This document shows, piece after piece, positions 44,347 through 54,118 of a stretch of DNA of 64,000 nt. The notes beneath the pieces are model-generated. The model searched no databases, was not told where the DNA came from, and saw only the letters and a program-made list of their open reading frames with translations. Every line of letters starts with the position of its first letter. Position 1 is the stretch's first letter. The translations under genes were made by a program, and so were the position numbers. This DNA comes from Thermosphaera aggregans DSM 11486 (lineage in GTDB: Archaea; Thermoproteota; Thermoprotei_A; Sulfolobales; Desulfurococcaceae). Location of the stretch: NCBI RefSeq assembly GCF_000092185.1, contig NC_014160.1, positions 124,001 through 188,000 on the forward strand, written 5' to 3'.

Positions 44347-45699
44347 ATGAGCGAGATAAGAGTCGAGCCGTACAGGGTTAGAAGGATCGGTGCGCACAGC
44401 CACATTAGAGGACTGGGTCTCGACGAGAATGGAAAAGCCATAATGGTTGCGGACGGGCTGGTGGGACAGGCTGAGGCAAGGCAGGCGGCCGGGATTGTTG
44501 TAAAAATGATAAAGGAGGGCCGTATTTCAGGAAGGGGCATACTACTCGTCGGACCCCCTGGGACCGGTAAGACAGCGCTGGCTGTTGCTATTGCTAGAGA
44601 ACTCGGTGAAGACACCCCATTCGTAATAATGAGCGGGAGCGAGATTTACAGTAGTGAGAAAAGGAAGACTGAGATTTTGATGGAAGCTGTTAGAAAAGCA
44701 CTGGGTGTTAGATTAACCGAGAGAAGGCTTGTTTACGAGGGCGTTGTGAAAAACATTGTGATTAGAAGGGCTAAACACCCACTGGTGCCATACCTAACTG
44801 TTCCGCGGGAGGCGAAGATCACGCTGGCAACCAGGGATGAGGAAGTCACGTTAACCGTCCCCGAGGAGGTCACTCAGCAGATAGTAGAGCTAGGCGTGAG
44901 AAAGGGTGATGTTATTTGGATAGATGCTCAAACAGGAAGGGTTCACAGGGAGGGGAGGGTTAGAGAGTTCCAGGACGTTAAAACCTATGATGTTGAAACA
45001 AGGAGGATTGTTGAAACCCCTTCGGGCCCTGTGAAGAAGGAGAAGGAAATAGTGAATGTTCTCACGCTACACGATTTAGACATGTATGTTGCAGCTCAGA
45101 GGTCGCTTGTTTCTATTTTCGGCTTCACACTGGAGAGGGAAATCCCCTCAGAGGCTAGGAAACAGGTTGATGAAACCGTGAGAAAATGGATTGAGGACAA
45201 GAAAGCCGCGATAGTTCCCGGTGTACTATTCATTGATGATGCTCACATGTTGGATATAGAGGCTTTCAGTTTCCTAACGAGGGCGATGGAGAGCGAGTTT
45301 GCACCGATCCTTATACTGGCTACCAATAGGGGTGTTGCAAGAATAAGGGGCACAGACATGGAATCTCCTCACGGCATGCCTCTAGACCTGCTTGATAGAT
45401 TGCTGATTATTCCCACGAGGCCATATAATGCGGACGAGATAAGGGAGATCATTAAGATAAGGGCGCAGGAGGAAGAGGTTGAGCTAGATTCCAAGGCCCT
45501 TGAGAAACTGGTGGAAATAGGCTCGAAATACAGTTTAAGATACGCTGTTCAGTTAATGGAGCCTGCTAGAATACTTGCCGAACAGAGAGGGGAATCAAAA
45601 ATCCATGTGGAAGACGTTGAGGAGGCCCGCAAGCTTTTCATCGACATATCCACAAGTGTTGAGTATCTAAGAGAGTATGAAAAGTTGTTTTTAAAATAA
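44347..45699 (+). CDS. RuvBL/TIP49-type AAA+ ATPase
   Basis: Archaeal homologue of eukaryotic RuvBL1/2, hexameric ATPases that assemble chromatin remodelling and box C/D RNP complexes. Walker A GPPGTGKT is at 69-76 after the family opening HSHIRGLG; the DII OB-fold insert spans about 120-240; the Walker B region reads LFIDDAHML with D297, D298, H300 where most relatives have DEVH. 450 residues is normal. A nop5/fibrillarin operon and candidate C/D sRNAs in the window fit a role in RNP assembly, though by inference only. Confidence 0.93.
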   Translation: MSEIRVEPYRVRRIGAHSHIRGLGLDENGKAIMVADGLVGQAEARQAAGIVVKMIKEGRISGRGILLVGPPGTGKTALAVAIARELGEDTPFVIMSGSEIYSSEKRKTEILMEAVRKALGVRLTERRLVYEGVVKNIVIRRAKHPLVPYLTVPREAKITLATRDEEVTLTVPEEVTQQIVELGVRKGDVIWIDAQTGRVHREGRVREFQDVKTYDVETRRIVETPSGPVKKEKEIVNVLTLHDLDMYVAAQRSLVSIFGFTLEREIPSEARKQVDETVRKWIEDKKAAIVPGVLFIDDAHMLDIEAFSFLTRAMESEFAPILILATNRGVARIRGTDMESPHGMPLDLLDRLLIIPTRPYNADEIREIIKIRAQEEEVELDSKALEKLVEIGSKYSLRYAVQLMEPARILAEQRGESKIHVEDVEEARKLFIDISTSVEYLREYEKLFLK

Positions 45700-45716
45700 C
45701 CTTTTGAGGGGTTCTA

Positions 45717-46862
45717 TTGGAGAGTTTAGATGAAATCATTTCCAGGTTGAAGGAATGGTACTCGCGCACACCTAAGCATTTTGAAGGAACAATCCTCGGC
45801 TCCATGACCACGTGGCCCCATCCTATAGGAGTTTATGCATACCAGTTGTTTATCCATATTAACGGTAATGATCCAGTGTTGTTTCCAATAGTTCAAGAGC
45901 TTGAGAAAGAATTGCTCGCAATGATTGGATCCCTGTATGGTTCACGATATGGGTTGTTTACTAGTGGGGGGACAGAATCTAATATCCTAGCATTATTCGT
46001 GGCGCGCAGGGTTTCCAGAGGTAAGAATAACGTAGTGGTAGCTCCCTCAACTGTTCATGCCTCTATTGACAAGGCCTGCCAATTGATGGGTACAAGGTTG
46101 GTTAAAATACCCGTGAATCCGTTGAGTCCTGTTGATCCCGATATCCTTGAAAAATATGTTAGAGAATATAATCCTTTTGCGGTTGTCGTGACCGCTGGAA
46201 CAACGGAGACGGGAGTTGTCGACAGGGTGAAGGATGTATCGGAGATAGCGTTGAAACACGATGTCTACCTACATGTTGACGCAGCCTTTGGTGGATTGTT
46301 AATCCCCTTTCTCCATAAACACGGGGTTATAGATACTGATTTAACGTTTTATCCGGGTGTTTCCAGCATCTCGGTCGACCTGCATAAGAACGGCAGAGCT
46401 CCTATTCCATCCAGCTTATTGTTTTTCAGAAGCGAAACCTATGTCGATAAAGCCTGTTTTGAAATGAATTATTTACCCTCCGGCGTTAACTGTGGATTGC
46501 TGGGGACAAGACCCGGGGCATCCCTAGTTGCCTCCTGGGCTGTGGTTAAAGCGATTGGTTTAGAAGGGTATGAAAAGCAGGCGCTTGCGCAACAGGATAC
46601 TGCTCTCTATCTTTTCAAGGAGCTTGATAATAGAGAATTCATAGAGGTTTTTAAACCAGTGCTACCAATCGTGGCCTGGAGGTCTAAGCTCTACGACTAT
46701 GAGGTAATGATTAAGAAGCTTTTTAACGAAGGAATATTCCTCTATAAATCTCCATCTCTAAAAGCAGCTAGAGTAGTGGTAATGCCTCATGTAACAAGAG
46801 AAAACATTGATGCATTACTAAAAGCCTTAGACAAAATCCACTCCGGGAGTGGTTATGATTGA
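45717..46862 (+). CDS. mfnA: Group II PLP decarboxylase, MfnA-like (tyrosine/aspartate decarboxylase)
   Basis: PLP enzyme of 381 residues with TSGGTESNILAL (phosphate/aldehyde pocket), HVDAAFGG and the internal aldimine lysine K224 in DLHKNGR. In methanogens MfnA makes tyramine for methanofuran; in Thermococcales-type archaea homologues act on aspartate to give beta-alanine for CoA synthesis, the likelier role in a non-methanogen. It starts with TTG after GAGGGG and overlaps the rio2 gene by 4 bp. Confidence 0.88.
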   Translation: MESLDEIISRLKEWYSRTPKHFEGTILGSMTTWPHPIGVYAYQLFIHINGNDPVLFPIVQELEKELLAMIGSLYGSRYGLFTSGGTESNILALFVARRVSRGKNNVVVAPSTVHASIDKACQLMGTRLVKIPVNPLSPVDPDILEKYVREYNPFAVVVTAGTTETGVVDRVKDVSEIALKHDVYLHVDAAFGGLLIPFLHKHGVIDTDLTFYPGVSSISVDLHKNGRAPIPSSLLFFRSETYVDKACFEMNYLPSGVNCGLLGTRPGASLVASWAVVKAIGLEGYEKQALAQQDTALYLFKELDNREFIEVFKPVLPIVAWRSKLYDYEVMIKKLFNEGIFLYKSPSLKAARVVVMPHVTRENIDALLKALDKIHSGSGYD

Positions 46863-47737
46863 ACATTGGGTTAGTCTATAAAAGCTTGACGGAGAAAGAT
46901 TTTACTGTTTTAAGAGCTATTGAGGAATATTCTTCAAAATATGAGTATGTTCCGCTAGAATTAATTGAGAAAAGGACCAGGATTATTGAGGAGCATTTGA
47001 CGCTAATCCTTAATAAGCTGAACAAGCTGAAGTTGGTGAAAAGAGAGACTATTGCAGGGTACAAGAGTTACAGGCTAACCTACCTAGGTTACGATATGCT
47101 GGCTCTTAACAGCTTGGTAAGGAAGAATGTTTTAGAAGCTTTGGGAGATAAGATAGGTGTTGGGAAAGAAAGCGAAATATATGTTGGCTTAGCTCCTGGG
47201 GGAGTAAGGGTTGCGGTTAAATTCCTCAGGATAGGGCGTACAAGTTTTCGTAGGACTAAAATACTTAGAACATGGGTTCAGGAGCCACATACATCGTGGT
47301 ACAGGCAGGCGAGAATAGCGGCTGAGAGGGAGTTTAAAGCGCTGAAAGAGCTTTCCTTGCTGAAAGCGCTTGTCCCAGCCCCCTTCGGTTATGACAGGCA
47401 CGTGGTCGTTACTGAATACGTGGAGGGCGTGGAGCTTTACAGGAGACCTTCGCTTGAGAATCCTGAGGAGGTTTTTTGGAAGACGGTTGATACGTTGAGA
47501 TTAGCGTACCAGGAAGTGGGAATAGTTCACAGCGATTTAAGCGAGTACAACATATTGGTGAGAATAGATGATCAGACTCCTTTCATAATAGATTGGCCCC
47601 AGTACGTTTACAAGGATCATCCGTCTTCAATAGAGTTGTTGAGGAGGGATGTGGAGTACCTAGTCAAATTCTTCAATAAAGTCTACCGGGTTAACGTACA
47701 AATTGACGATGCGTTGAAGAAAATATTAGGGAGCTAA
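46859..47737 (+). CDS. rio2: RIO2-type atypical serine kinase
   Basis: Kinase of late small-subunit maturation. The N-terminal winged helix (about 1-90) is diagnostic of RIO2; the kinase domain has GVGKESEIYVG nucleotide loop, catalytic D226 in HSDLSEYN and metal-binding D245 in IIDWPQ. 292 residues is the archaeal length. TTG start overlapping the decarboxylase stop (TTGA). The next gene is DUF460, 59 bp further; both could serve rRNA maturation. Confidence 0.95.
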   Translation: MNIGLVYKSLTEKDFTVLRAIEEYSSKYEYVPLELIEKRTRIIEEHLTLILNKLNKLKLVKRETIAGYKSYRLTYLGYDMLALNSLVRKNVLEALGDKIGVGKESEIYVGLAPGGVRVAVKFLRIGRTSFRRTKILRTWVQEPHTSWYRQARIAAEREFKALKELSLLKALVPAPFGYDRHVVVTEYVEGVELYRRPSLENPEEVFWKTVDTLRLAYQEVGIVHSDLSEYNILVRIDDQTPFIIDWPQYVYKDHPSSIELLRRDVEYLVKFFNKVYRVNVQIDDALKKILGS

Positions 47738-47796
47738 AAATCATAAATAACCCGAGTCCACAACCACCGTGATGGTGGATCAGGATTACCACAGTA

Positions 47797-49728
47797 ATGG
47801 GAATAGATATTCAAGCCGGTAGCTCGCCTCTCAGCTCTAAAGAGCCCAAGTATTCAGTAGTGATTCTTAAAGACGGTGAATTAGTAGACTCATACGAGGA
47901 TCTACCATTGTACAAGCTTTTACGCTTGGTTATTGAATACCATGTTGACGTAATAGCGGTTGACAATGTTTTCGAGCTTGCAAGCAGTATTGATAAACTC
48001 GAAAAACTAATGGAGTTAATACCGCATACGTGTAAAATCGTTCAGGTAACTAAGACAGGTGCAGAATTCATAAGCACAAGGGAATTGTCCAAGGAACTAT
48101 TTGGGAGCGGAACTGACTTAACACCGTTGAAAACAGCTTACCTTAACGCTCTCGCAGCCTTGAAGGGTTATGGCTCAGAAGTCCAGGTTTTCAGCAATAA
48201 AACCAAAATCGTCATCACTAGAGGTAGAAATGTTTCGCAGGGAGGGATGAGCCAGGAAAGGTTTAAGCGCAGTATAAAGGCCGGGATTCTCCAAGCAACC
48301 AGGGAGATTAAGAAAATACTGGATGAAAATAATCTCGAATACGACATGATGGTTAAGAAAAGCCGTGGTGGGCTTGAAAAGAGCGTTTTCATAGTATACG
48401 CGCCAAGGGAAAGCCTTTATGGCTTGATAAAACCGGTGAGTTGTAAGAATGTGAAAATAGTGATAAAGCCGTTTAAATCCTCCCCAGTAGTGGCAAACAC
48501 GGGGTCTCACAAACCCTTGATAATGGGAATCGACCCAGGGATGACCGTCGGAGTAGCTCTTATTGATTTGGAGGGCCGCCCCGTGTTCACGAAAAGTTGG
48601 AGAACCATAGATAGGTATGAAATCATTTCTGCAATCTCAAGCTATGGGAAAGTCGTTGTTATAGCAACCGATGTTTCAAACCCACCGGAGCTAGTTAAGA
48701 AGATAGGTTCGCTTTTAGGCGCGATAGTCTACGCTCCTGAACGTGACATAACGGTTGATGAGAAGAATAAAATCATTAGCGAGCTAAGAGAAACGTATGA
48801 TTTCACCATCGAGGATTCCCACGTTAGGGATGCGTTAGTAGCTGCGTTAAAAGCCTACAGGCACTATCTAAACACAATTCTTGAAGTAAAATCTAAGTTA
48901 AGGAATATCGAAGGTGTAGATACTTATTCAGTAATCTCGGAAGTTATTAAAGGGAGATCTCTATCCGAAGTTATCGAGCAAATATATAGAAGCAGGGTTC
49001 AAGAGCGTCCCAAGCCTATTGAAGTCAAACATGAACCACCAGTTCAGTTAGAAAGGATTAGCAACACCAGCTTGAAAGAGAGGGTTAAGAGCTTAGAAGC
49101 AATGATTCTCAAGCTTTCCAACGATCTGAAAGAGAAGGAGATGATGATAAAAGATCTTGAAACCGAAGTCCGCCTTCTTAAGTCAAGGAGGAACTATAAT
49201 GAAGACTATGAGAGAAAAATCTCAACCCTAGAAGTGAACGTGGCAAATCTTGCTAGGAGATTGGAGGAGGCACGGGCCGTTATTGAAGCCTTGGAAAAAG
49301 AGCGTATGTGGCTAAGAGATTTAGTAGTGAAAGTTTCAGAGGGAAGTTACATTCTACTACCCAAGGCTATTGATTTAAACAAAGTCGTCGAGGATAATTC
49401 GCTAAAGGAAAAGGTCAGCAAGCACAGAGGGGTTTTCACGTCAGAACTAGGAATTGTCGAGTCGAAAACAGTTGAGTTTTTAAAATCCATAAAGGGGTAT
49501 GTCGTGACCTCAAAGAATCAGGCTGTCGACTCCAGGGTTTTAAGAATCCCTGTTATAAAAGCTGAGGTAGTAGGTGAATTAGAGGATTATGTGGTGTTAA
49601 AAAGGGATGTTGAAAAAATAGCTGGCGAGATTTGGCAGGAATTAGAATATATCGAGGCACTCGAGGCCAGGGAAAGAATAAGGAAGCTTATAGAAGAGTA
49701 TCAAAAATCCAGGGGTATTAAAAAGTAG
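47797..49728 (+). CDS. DUF460 family protein (RNase H-like domain plus coiled coil)
   Basis: 643-residue member of archaeal COG2433 (DUF460). The N-terminal domain begins MGIDIQAGSS; a second nuclease-like core starts near residue 240 with IMGIDPGMTVGVALIDLEG (shortened: GIDPGMTVGVA), resembling RNase H/RuvC folds, then a coiled coil covers about residues 415-520, followed by an alpha/beta tail. The acidic residues needed for a nuclease look present (GIDPG, DVSNP, DSHVRDAL). Function has not been shown. It follows rio2. Confidence 0.85.
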   Translation: MGIDIQAGSSPLSSKEPKYSVVILKDGELVDSYEDLPLYKLLRLVIEYHVDVIAVDNVFELASSIDKLEKLMELIPHTCKIVQVTKTGAEFISTRELSKELFGSGTDLTPLKTAYLNALAALKGYGSEVQVFSNKTKIVITRGRNVSQGGMSQERFKRSIKAGILQATREIKKILDENNLEYDMMVKKSRGGLEKSVFIVYAPRESLYGLIKPVSCKNVKIVIKPFKSSPVVANTGSHKPLIMGIDPGMTVGVALIDLEGRPVFTKSWRTIDRYEIISAISSYGKVVVIATDVSNPPELVKKIGSLLGAIVYAPERDITVDEKNKIISELRETYDFTIEDSHVRDALVAALKAYRHYLNTILEVKSKLRNIEGVDTYSVISEVIKGRSLSEVIEQIYRSRVQERPKPIEVKHEPPVQLERISNTSLKERVKSLEAMILKLSNDLKEKEMMIKDLETEVRLLKSRRNYNEDYERKISTLEVNVANLARRLEEARAVIEALEKERMWLRDLVVKVSEGSYILLPKAIDLNKVVEDNSLKEKVSKHRGVFTSELGIVESKTVEFLKSIKGYVVTSKNQAVDSRVLRIPVIKAEVVGELEDYVVLKRDVEKIAGEIWQELEYIEALEARERIRKLIEEYQKSRGIKK

Positions 49729-49736
49729 CAATTCTA

Positions 49737-50969
49737 CTAATACAGTGATACCTTATCATTCAACACAAGCTCAGTTACTTTAACAATATTCTCAAGCTCC
49801 TCGTCAGCTATTCTACGAATTTCGTTAAGAACGTGAGACGGGGGTTCAGCCATGTTTATGTCAAGTGGAATCAGCTTTATACTTGCAACTAAAGGCTTAT
49901 CTATTGGCTTCCCGATTTGGCTGAGGATTTCAACATAGACATCGCTGAAGACATAGTTAAATTGGTCATAAACCCTTTCAGCTATCCGCCTGGCCACTAC
50001 ATTGTATATCTTCCCCACATGGTTAACCGGGTTTTTCCCAGCCGTAGCTTCCAGGCTTATTGGGCGCATAGGGGGTATTAACCCGTTTGCCCTGTTTCCT
50101 CGCCCTGTTGCGCCGTCGTCACCGTGTTCTGCCGAGGTTCCAGTCACTGTTAAATAGACGCTTCCCTTGTCGGGAAGATCTGCAGTGTTCACGAAAACTT
50201 TTGTATCGTAATCGGGCGCAATCTTGGAGGCCAGGTCTAAAACCGCCTCCTTCACATGGTCTTTAGTGTTGATGTATTCTCCCATATCCCTTACTTGGGA
50301 GTCTATTATTGCGGCAGCAATCGTTAATGCTATGGTCTTTCCTCTCCTCAATCCCATAACTTTAATGTCTTCGCCTACGGCTGGGTACTTATTTTTAAAC
50401 TGTTGTGAATTCAGCAATCTTTCGGTTTCGTATACTAGTTTTTCAAGGGTTGTTAAAGGCGCGTAGCCTACTCCAATACTCGTGTCGTTGGCCAGAGGTA
50501 TGAATTTTTTACCCGCTTCGAAAACCGTGACTAAGTCAGTGCTCCCCTTCCTAACCATGTAGTCTACTATGACGTGTCTTTCCGGATCCAGGAACCTGAA
50601 ATTGTTTCTGATCCAATCCTTCACGGCTTCAACAATTATTTTGCCAAATGGAATTTTTTCAACGCCGTCATCAGTTTTAACCTCGGTGGTCGCCCTACCA
50701 GCTACAATGATGTAGATAGGTTCTAGCAGTTCCCCGCCTCCAAATTTAGGCGACGATTGCCCTCCAACTAGGAGTGTTTTATCTAGATTGTGATGCAGAA
50801 TTGTTCCAAAGTGTTTCAAGTAGTATCTCGACAGGGCTCTTGAGGCTACTTCGCTCGCGGAGTCAGCGATATAGTCCGGGTGGCCCAGCCCCTTTCTCTC
50901 GACTAATTCAACCTTCATCGCTTTGACGCTCTGCATTTTCAATAACTCCACTTCTATGTTTCTCTCCAT
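49737..50969 (-). CDS. mat: S-adenosylmethionine synthetase (archaeal type)
   Basis: Makes SAM from methionine and ATP; archaeal members form a family distinct from bacterial MetK. Conserved blocks include [29 protein letters not shown] and [18 protein letters not shown] (shortened: [13 protein letters not shown]). At 410 residues it is complete. It would feed the many SAM-dependent RNA methyltransferases of this window. It is convergent with the DUF460 gene, 8 bp apart. Confidence 0.96.
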   Translation of the reverse strand: MERNIEVELLKMQSVKAMKVELVERKGLGHPDYIADSASEVASRALSRYYLKHFGTILHHNLDKTLLVGGQSSPKFGGGELLEPIYIIVAGRATTEVKTDDGVEKIPFGKIIVEAVKDWIRNNFRFLDPERHVIVDYMVRKGSTDLVTVFEAGKKFIPLANDTSIGVGYAPLTTLEKLVYETERLLNSQQFKNKYPAVGEDIKVMGLRRGKTIALTIAAAIIDSQVRDMGEYINTKDHVKEAVLDLASKIAPDYDTKVFVNTADLPDKGSVYLTVTGTSAEHGDDGATGRGNRANGLIPPMRPISLEATAGKNPVNHVGKIYNVVARRIAERVYDQFNYVFSDVYVEILSQIGKPIDKPLVASIKLIPLDINMAEPPSHVLNEIRRIADEELENIVKVTELVLNDKVSLY

Positions 50970-51034
50970 ACCGTGTCACCTAGCCTGATGCTATTTAAAA
51001 TCAATAATAAGGTTATAGCATGGCAAATTTTAAA

Positions 51035-53035
51035 TTATTCTTTGCATTCAACCCGTTTATCTCCTCTTCGAATGACCCTGATAACGGATTTTCCTGGTAA
51101 AAAACCAGTTATCTCTGCAGGTGATATGGAAACGGAAAACCCGTGCAGGTCTTCAAGTGTTTTGGTGAAGTAACTGGCTATTTCGCTCGCAACTTCTTGA
51201 ACGGCCTCATCGCCTGGCTCAAGAATCGCGTATGCTATGGATTTATCCTTCACGATCTCTGGCGGCGATATAAAAATCCTGTAATAGGTTCCATAGATTT
51301 CATCGCAGACGACATCCAGCCCCAGACCAAGCCTTAAAGGTGTTTTCAAATAATTCTTTTTCCCGTAAACCATTATAGCTCCTTTCGGAAGATATTCGCC
51401 AGAAGGAGGTGAAAGCGAAACGCTTGAACCCATCGTCCAGAATACCTCTATAAACCCCATCCCGGTTTTCCAAGCCTTCGAGTAGCAAGCTGGTATTAAA
51501 GCAGCATCCTCAATATCTGATAGGGAGGGTTCTTTACCGTTTGTTAATAGAACTGCCGCGGAGCCCCCATGAATTTCTGCATGGAGGAAGATGTCCTTAT
51601 CCCGCAAATACTTCTTCACTATTGCTTCGTTTTGAGACGCATCCCGTCCACCTACTACTAGGAAGCCATTCCTTGTGAAAAGCCAGTGGAATTTTTCATA
51701 CCATGATCTAGGTTTGATTGAGATCATTTTTGAAGCTGAGAACTTGTCTAGCTCCATTTTAGTAGCGTCATACTCTTTTTCAATTTCTTTTAAAGAGTTT
51801 AAAGCCGTGTCTATTTTTCTCTTTACCTCTCCCTTGATTTTTTCCATCTCTATTATTTGTTTTTCAAGAGGTATTCTAATAGACAATGTAATTGTTCTTC
51901 CACCCACCGAGAGCTCTACTTCTCCCTTATCCTTGTGGATATTGATTATTCCCGGGCAATTCTTAACAATGTACTCCCACCCTTGTTCCTCTCTTGTTTT
52001 CCTCGCGCAATCTAGAGCGCTTGAAATGTCTGTGAAGTAAGTATATATTGAGGAGAGCTTGTTACTTATCTCATCCAATTGGCGTTGATAGTTAGAGATT
52101 ATTTCTTTCTGTCTTAGAATCCTTTCGTTTAAGCTATCTAATTTTGCCTTCATCTCACTTTGCTTCCCCGCTAGCTCCAGGGACAACTCTAATCGGGTGA
52201 AGTAGATATCTATTACTTCATCAATTGATTCTAGCTCCTTTACCTCAAAACCATATTCCTCCTTAAACAACACTGGATAGTATGCTGTAAATAATTGGGG
52301 ATTTTCTTCTTGTAGGACGAGATATCCTTTTCCCCTACTTGCTTCATTAGCGAGTTGTTTGTAGCTACTTATTAATGCTTCCACATCGCTTGAGGCCAGG
52401 GTTTTAGGGTTGTCGTTTTTCCGTGGAAATAATCCTCCACGATAGATTATCTCCTCTGCGATATGTCCTGGCAATCCCCAGTTGAACACAAGCGCTCTCA
52501 CCAGGTCTTTGCCCTGTAGTAGTGACGCCGCGAGTGAATTATCGCTGGGGGATACCCCCTTAGAAGGAGGAGGCATATATGGTAGCCTGGGTTTTATCTC
52601 CCTATCTCTATATTCAGCAAGCTTGTTTGCGTAGATAATTTTATAGTCTGGGTCCGTCACTACCCATAGTCCCCTTGGGAGGAGTTCAATAATGTTCCTG
52701 GTTTTCTCTCCATGTTTCTCAACCTCGAATTCGATAATCCTCTCCCATCTAGGCATGGTCACTTCGATGATCCTGGAATCCCTTAGCCTGCTTCTAAGGA
52801 ATCTTGTGAAATTATCAATAGTTTTCGACGATGGCTCTGTATGTGATAAGTTTATTCTTGCACCGGGTTGTACTATAAGATAAGGTGTTCCCGTATTTTT
52901 ACATCTCAGCTTCAACATCCACTTATTTTTAGAGAAGTAGGCGTTGTCCACGAAACACTCCAGTAGCTTGTCTTTATTGGCGGATATCCAGGCGTAAACA
53001 TCCAAGATGTCCATGGATTTTTTAAGCAATATCAA
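51035..53035 (-). CDS. rqcH: NEMF/Rqc2 homologue (NFACT domains)
   Basis: Archaeal member of the NEMF/Rqc2/RqcH family, which binds peptidyl-tRNA-blocked large subunits and can add C-terminal tails to nascent chains. NFACT-N occupies about residues 1-260, a paired coiled coil about 275-440, and the NFACT-R (DUF814) domain about 460-575 with WYEKFHWLFTRNGFLVVGG (shortened: FHWLFTRNGFLVVGG) and FLHAEIHGG. A C-terminal NFACT-C part follows. The start may be M8 instead. 666 residues. Confidence 0.9.
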   Translation of the reverse strand: MILLKKSMDILDVYAWISANKDKLLECFVDNAYFSKNKWMLKLRCKNTGTPYLIVQPGARINLSHTEPSSKTIDNFTRFLRSRLRDSRIIEVTMPRWERIIEFEVEKHGEKTRNIIELLPRGLWVVTDPDYKIIYANKLAEYRDREIKPRLPYMPPPSKGVSPSDNSLAASLLQGKDLVRALVFNWGLPGHIAEEIIYRGGLFPRKNDNPKTLASSDVEALISSYKQLANEASRGKGYLVLQEENPQLFTAYYPVLFKEEYGFEVKELESIDEVIDIYFTRLELSLELAGKQSEMKAKLDSLNERILRQKEIISNYQRQLDEISNKLSSIYTYFTDISSALDCARKTREEQGWEYIVKNCPGIINIHKDKGEVELSVGGRTITLSIRIPLEKQIIEMEKIKGEVKRKIDTALNSLKEIEKEYDATKMELDKFSASKMISIKPRSWYEKFHWLFTRNGFLVVGGRDASQNEAIVKKYLRDKDIFLHAEIHGGSAAVLLTNGKEPSLSDIEDAALIPACYSKAWKTGMGFIEVFWTMGSSVSLSPPSGEYLPKGAIMVYGKKNYLKTPLRLGLGLDVVCDEIYGTYYRIFISPPEIVKDKSIAYAILEPGDEAVQEVASEIASYFTKTLEDLHGFSVSISPAEITGFLPGKSVIRVIRRGDKRVECKE

Positions 53036-53093
53036 GCACCAGCGTTTATTATAAAATCTTTTCCTCTAATTAATCTCTTGAAGAGGATGAGCC

Positions 53094-53381
53094 ATGGTTT
53101 TAAGCGCGGAGGATAAGATCGTTTTGCTCAGACTTATCTCAGGGATTTCATATGGGTTACTGGTCTACCTGCTCGGATTATTGAGAATTGTTTCACTGAG
53201 GAATTTAAACATGTTTGCGTGGACTGGTGCGGCATTTCTATACGGGGTCACTATTTTATTAACATACAGGTTTTTCAAACCCTTTAAGGCGTTCAATCTA
53301 TACCTCAGAGGATTATTAACCTACTACGCATCCTGGCTCCTAACAACTTACGTCTTGAACGAGCTCATCCCCATTTTGTGA
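53094..53381 (+). CDS. Small membrane protein, unknown
   Basis: 95 residues, three transmembrane segments (LISGISYGLLVYLLGLL; FAWTGAAFLYGVTILLTY; YYASWLLTTYVL). Start ATG 53094 follows AGAGGATGAGCC. Resembles small archaeal membrane proteins of unknown role. It is divergent from the NEMF homologue and convergent with the Sfm1-like gene, 8 bp apart. Confidence 0.65.
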   Translation: MVLSAEDKIVLLRLISGISYGLLVYLLGLLRIVSLRNLNMFAWTGAAFLYGVTILLTYRFFKPFKAFNLYLRGLLTYYASWLLTTYVLNELIPIL

Positions 53382-53389
53382 GTGTGTAG

Positions 53390-54022
53390 TTAAGGATCAT
53401 TGATTTCTCTCCACACTTCCTCGGGGAGCCTCCTATACTGTAAATAGTACTTCAATCCCGGAGCGATAACCGGTTCGCCATTTTCAAGGGGATATCTGAA
53501 TGGAAGGTTAACGCTAAAATAAACTGGTTCAAAGTATTCAATAGTGACGCCGTCTATAAACGATAAGCCTTCATCGGTTTTATTGTTCAATAAATAGTTA
53601 ATATAGTAGACGGTTCCATCAATACTAAACTGTCCATCACCAATGTTAAACGATTTCACACCTTTCAACTCCTTGGTTATTAATTCGTAGGTTCGACCTT
53701 TAGGTGGATGTTCCCCTAATATCCCCCCAACTATAACGTATTTAGCACTGCTTAAAGTGTTAAAATCGAGTTTAACCGAGCTTTTAGGGTCGAGAATAAT
53801 GGTTGCTTCCTTCTCCAACATGTTCTCCGAAATCAAGTCCTTAACGCTCTTCTCAAATACGTTAGCGTACTTTCCTAGTAATTTGTGGTATTTAGTTGGA
53901 AGGTTTGCGATGAATAGAAAATCTTTCCCATAGATCTTAGAGCAATGCCTATACTCCAGTAATAACCACGGACTGATTTCGGGCTCCAAGTGTTCAATCA
54001 CTATTACCGGTTTGGTGGGCAT
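53390..54022 (-). CDS. SPOUT-class methyltransferase, Sfm1-like (PF04252)
   Basis: A 210-residue protein whose block VGGILGEHPPKGRTYELIT matches the Sfm1 family knot (GGILG...PPkdRT). Yeast Sfm1 methylates an arginine of ribosomal protein S3; other family members are predicted RNA methyltransferases. Sequence near the start EHLEPEISPWLLLEYRH also fits. Whether this archaeal enzyme modifies a ribosomal protein or RNA is unknown. It stands divergent to nucS. Confidence 0.85.
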   Translation of the reverse strand: MPTKPVIVIEHLEPEISPWLLLEYRHCSKIYGKDFLFIANLPTKYHKLLGKYANVFEKSVKDLISENMLEKEATIILDPKSSVKLDFNTLSSAKYVIVGGILGEHPPKGRTYELITKELKGVKSFNIGDGQFSIDGTVYYINYLLNNKTDEGLSFIDGVTIEYFEPVYFSVNLPFRYPLENGEPVIAPGLKYYLQYRRLPEEVWREINDP

Positions 54023-54118
54023 GAAAAACTCTCCCTTTTAAACGTGGTTTTGCCTGGTAAAATATTTACATGCACTGTTAATATTTAATGAGTGTAGTTA
54101 ATCAATAAGTGGTAGCAG

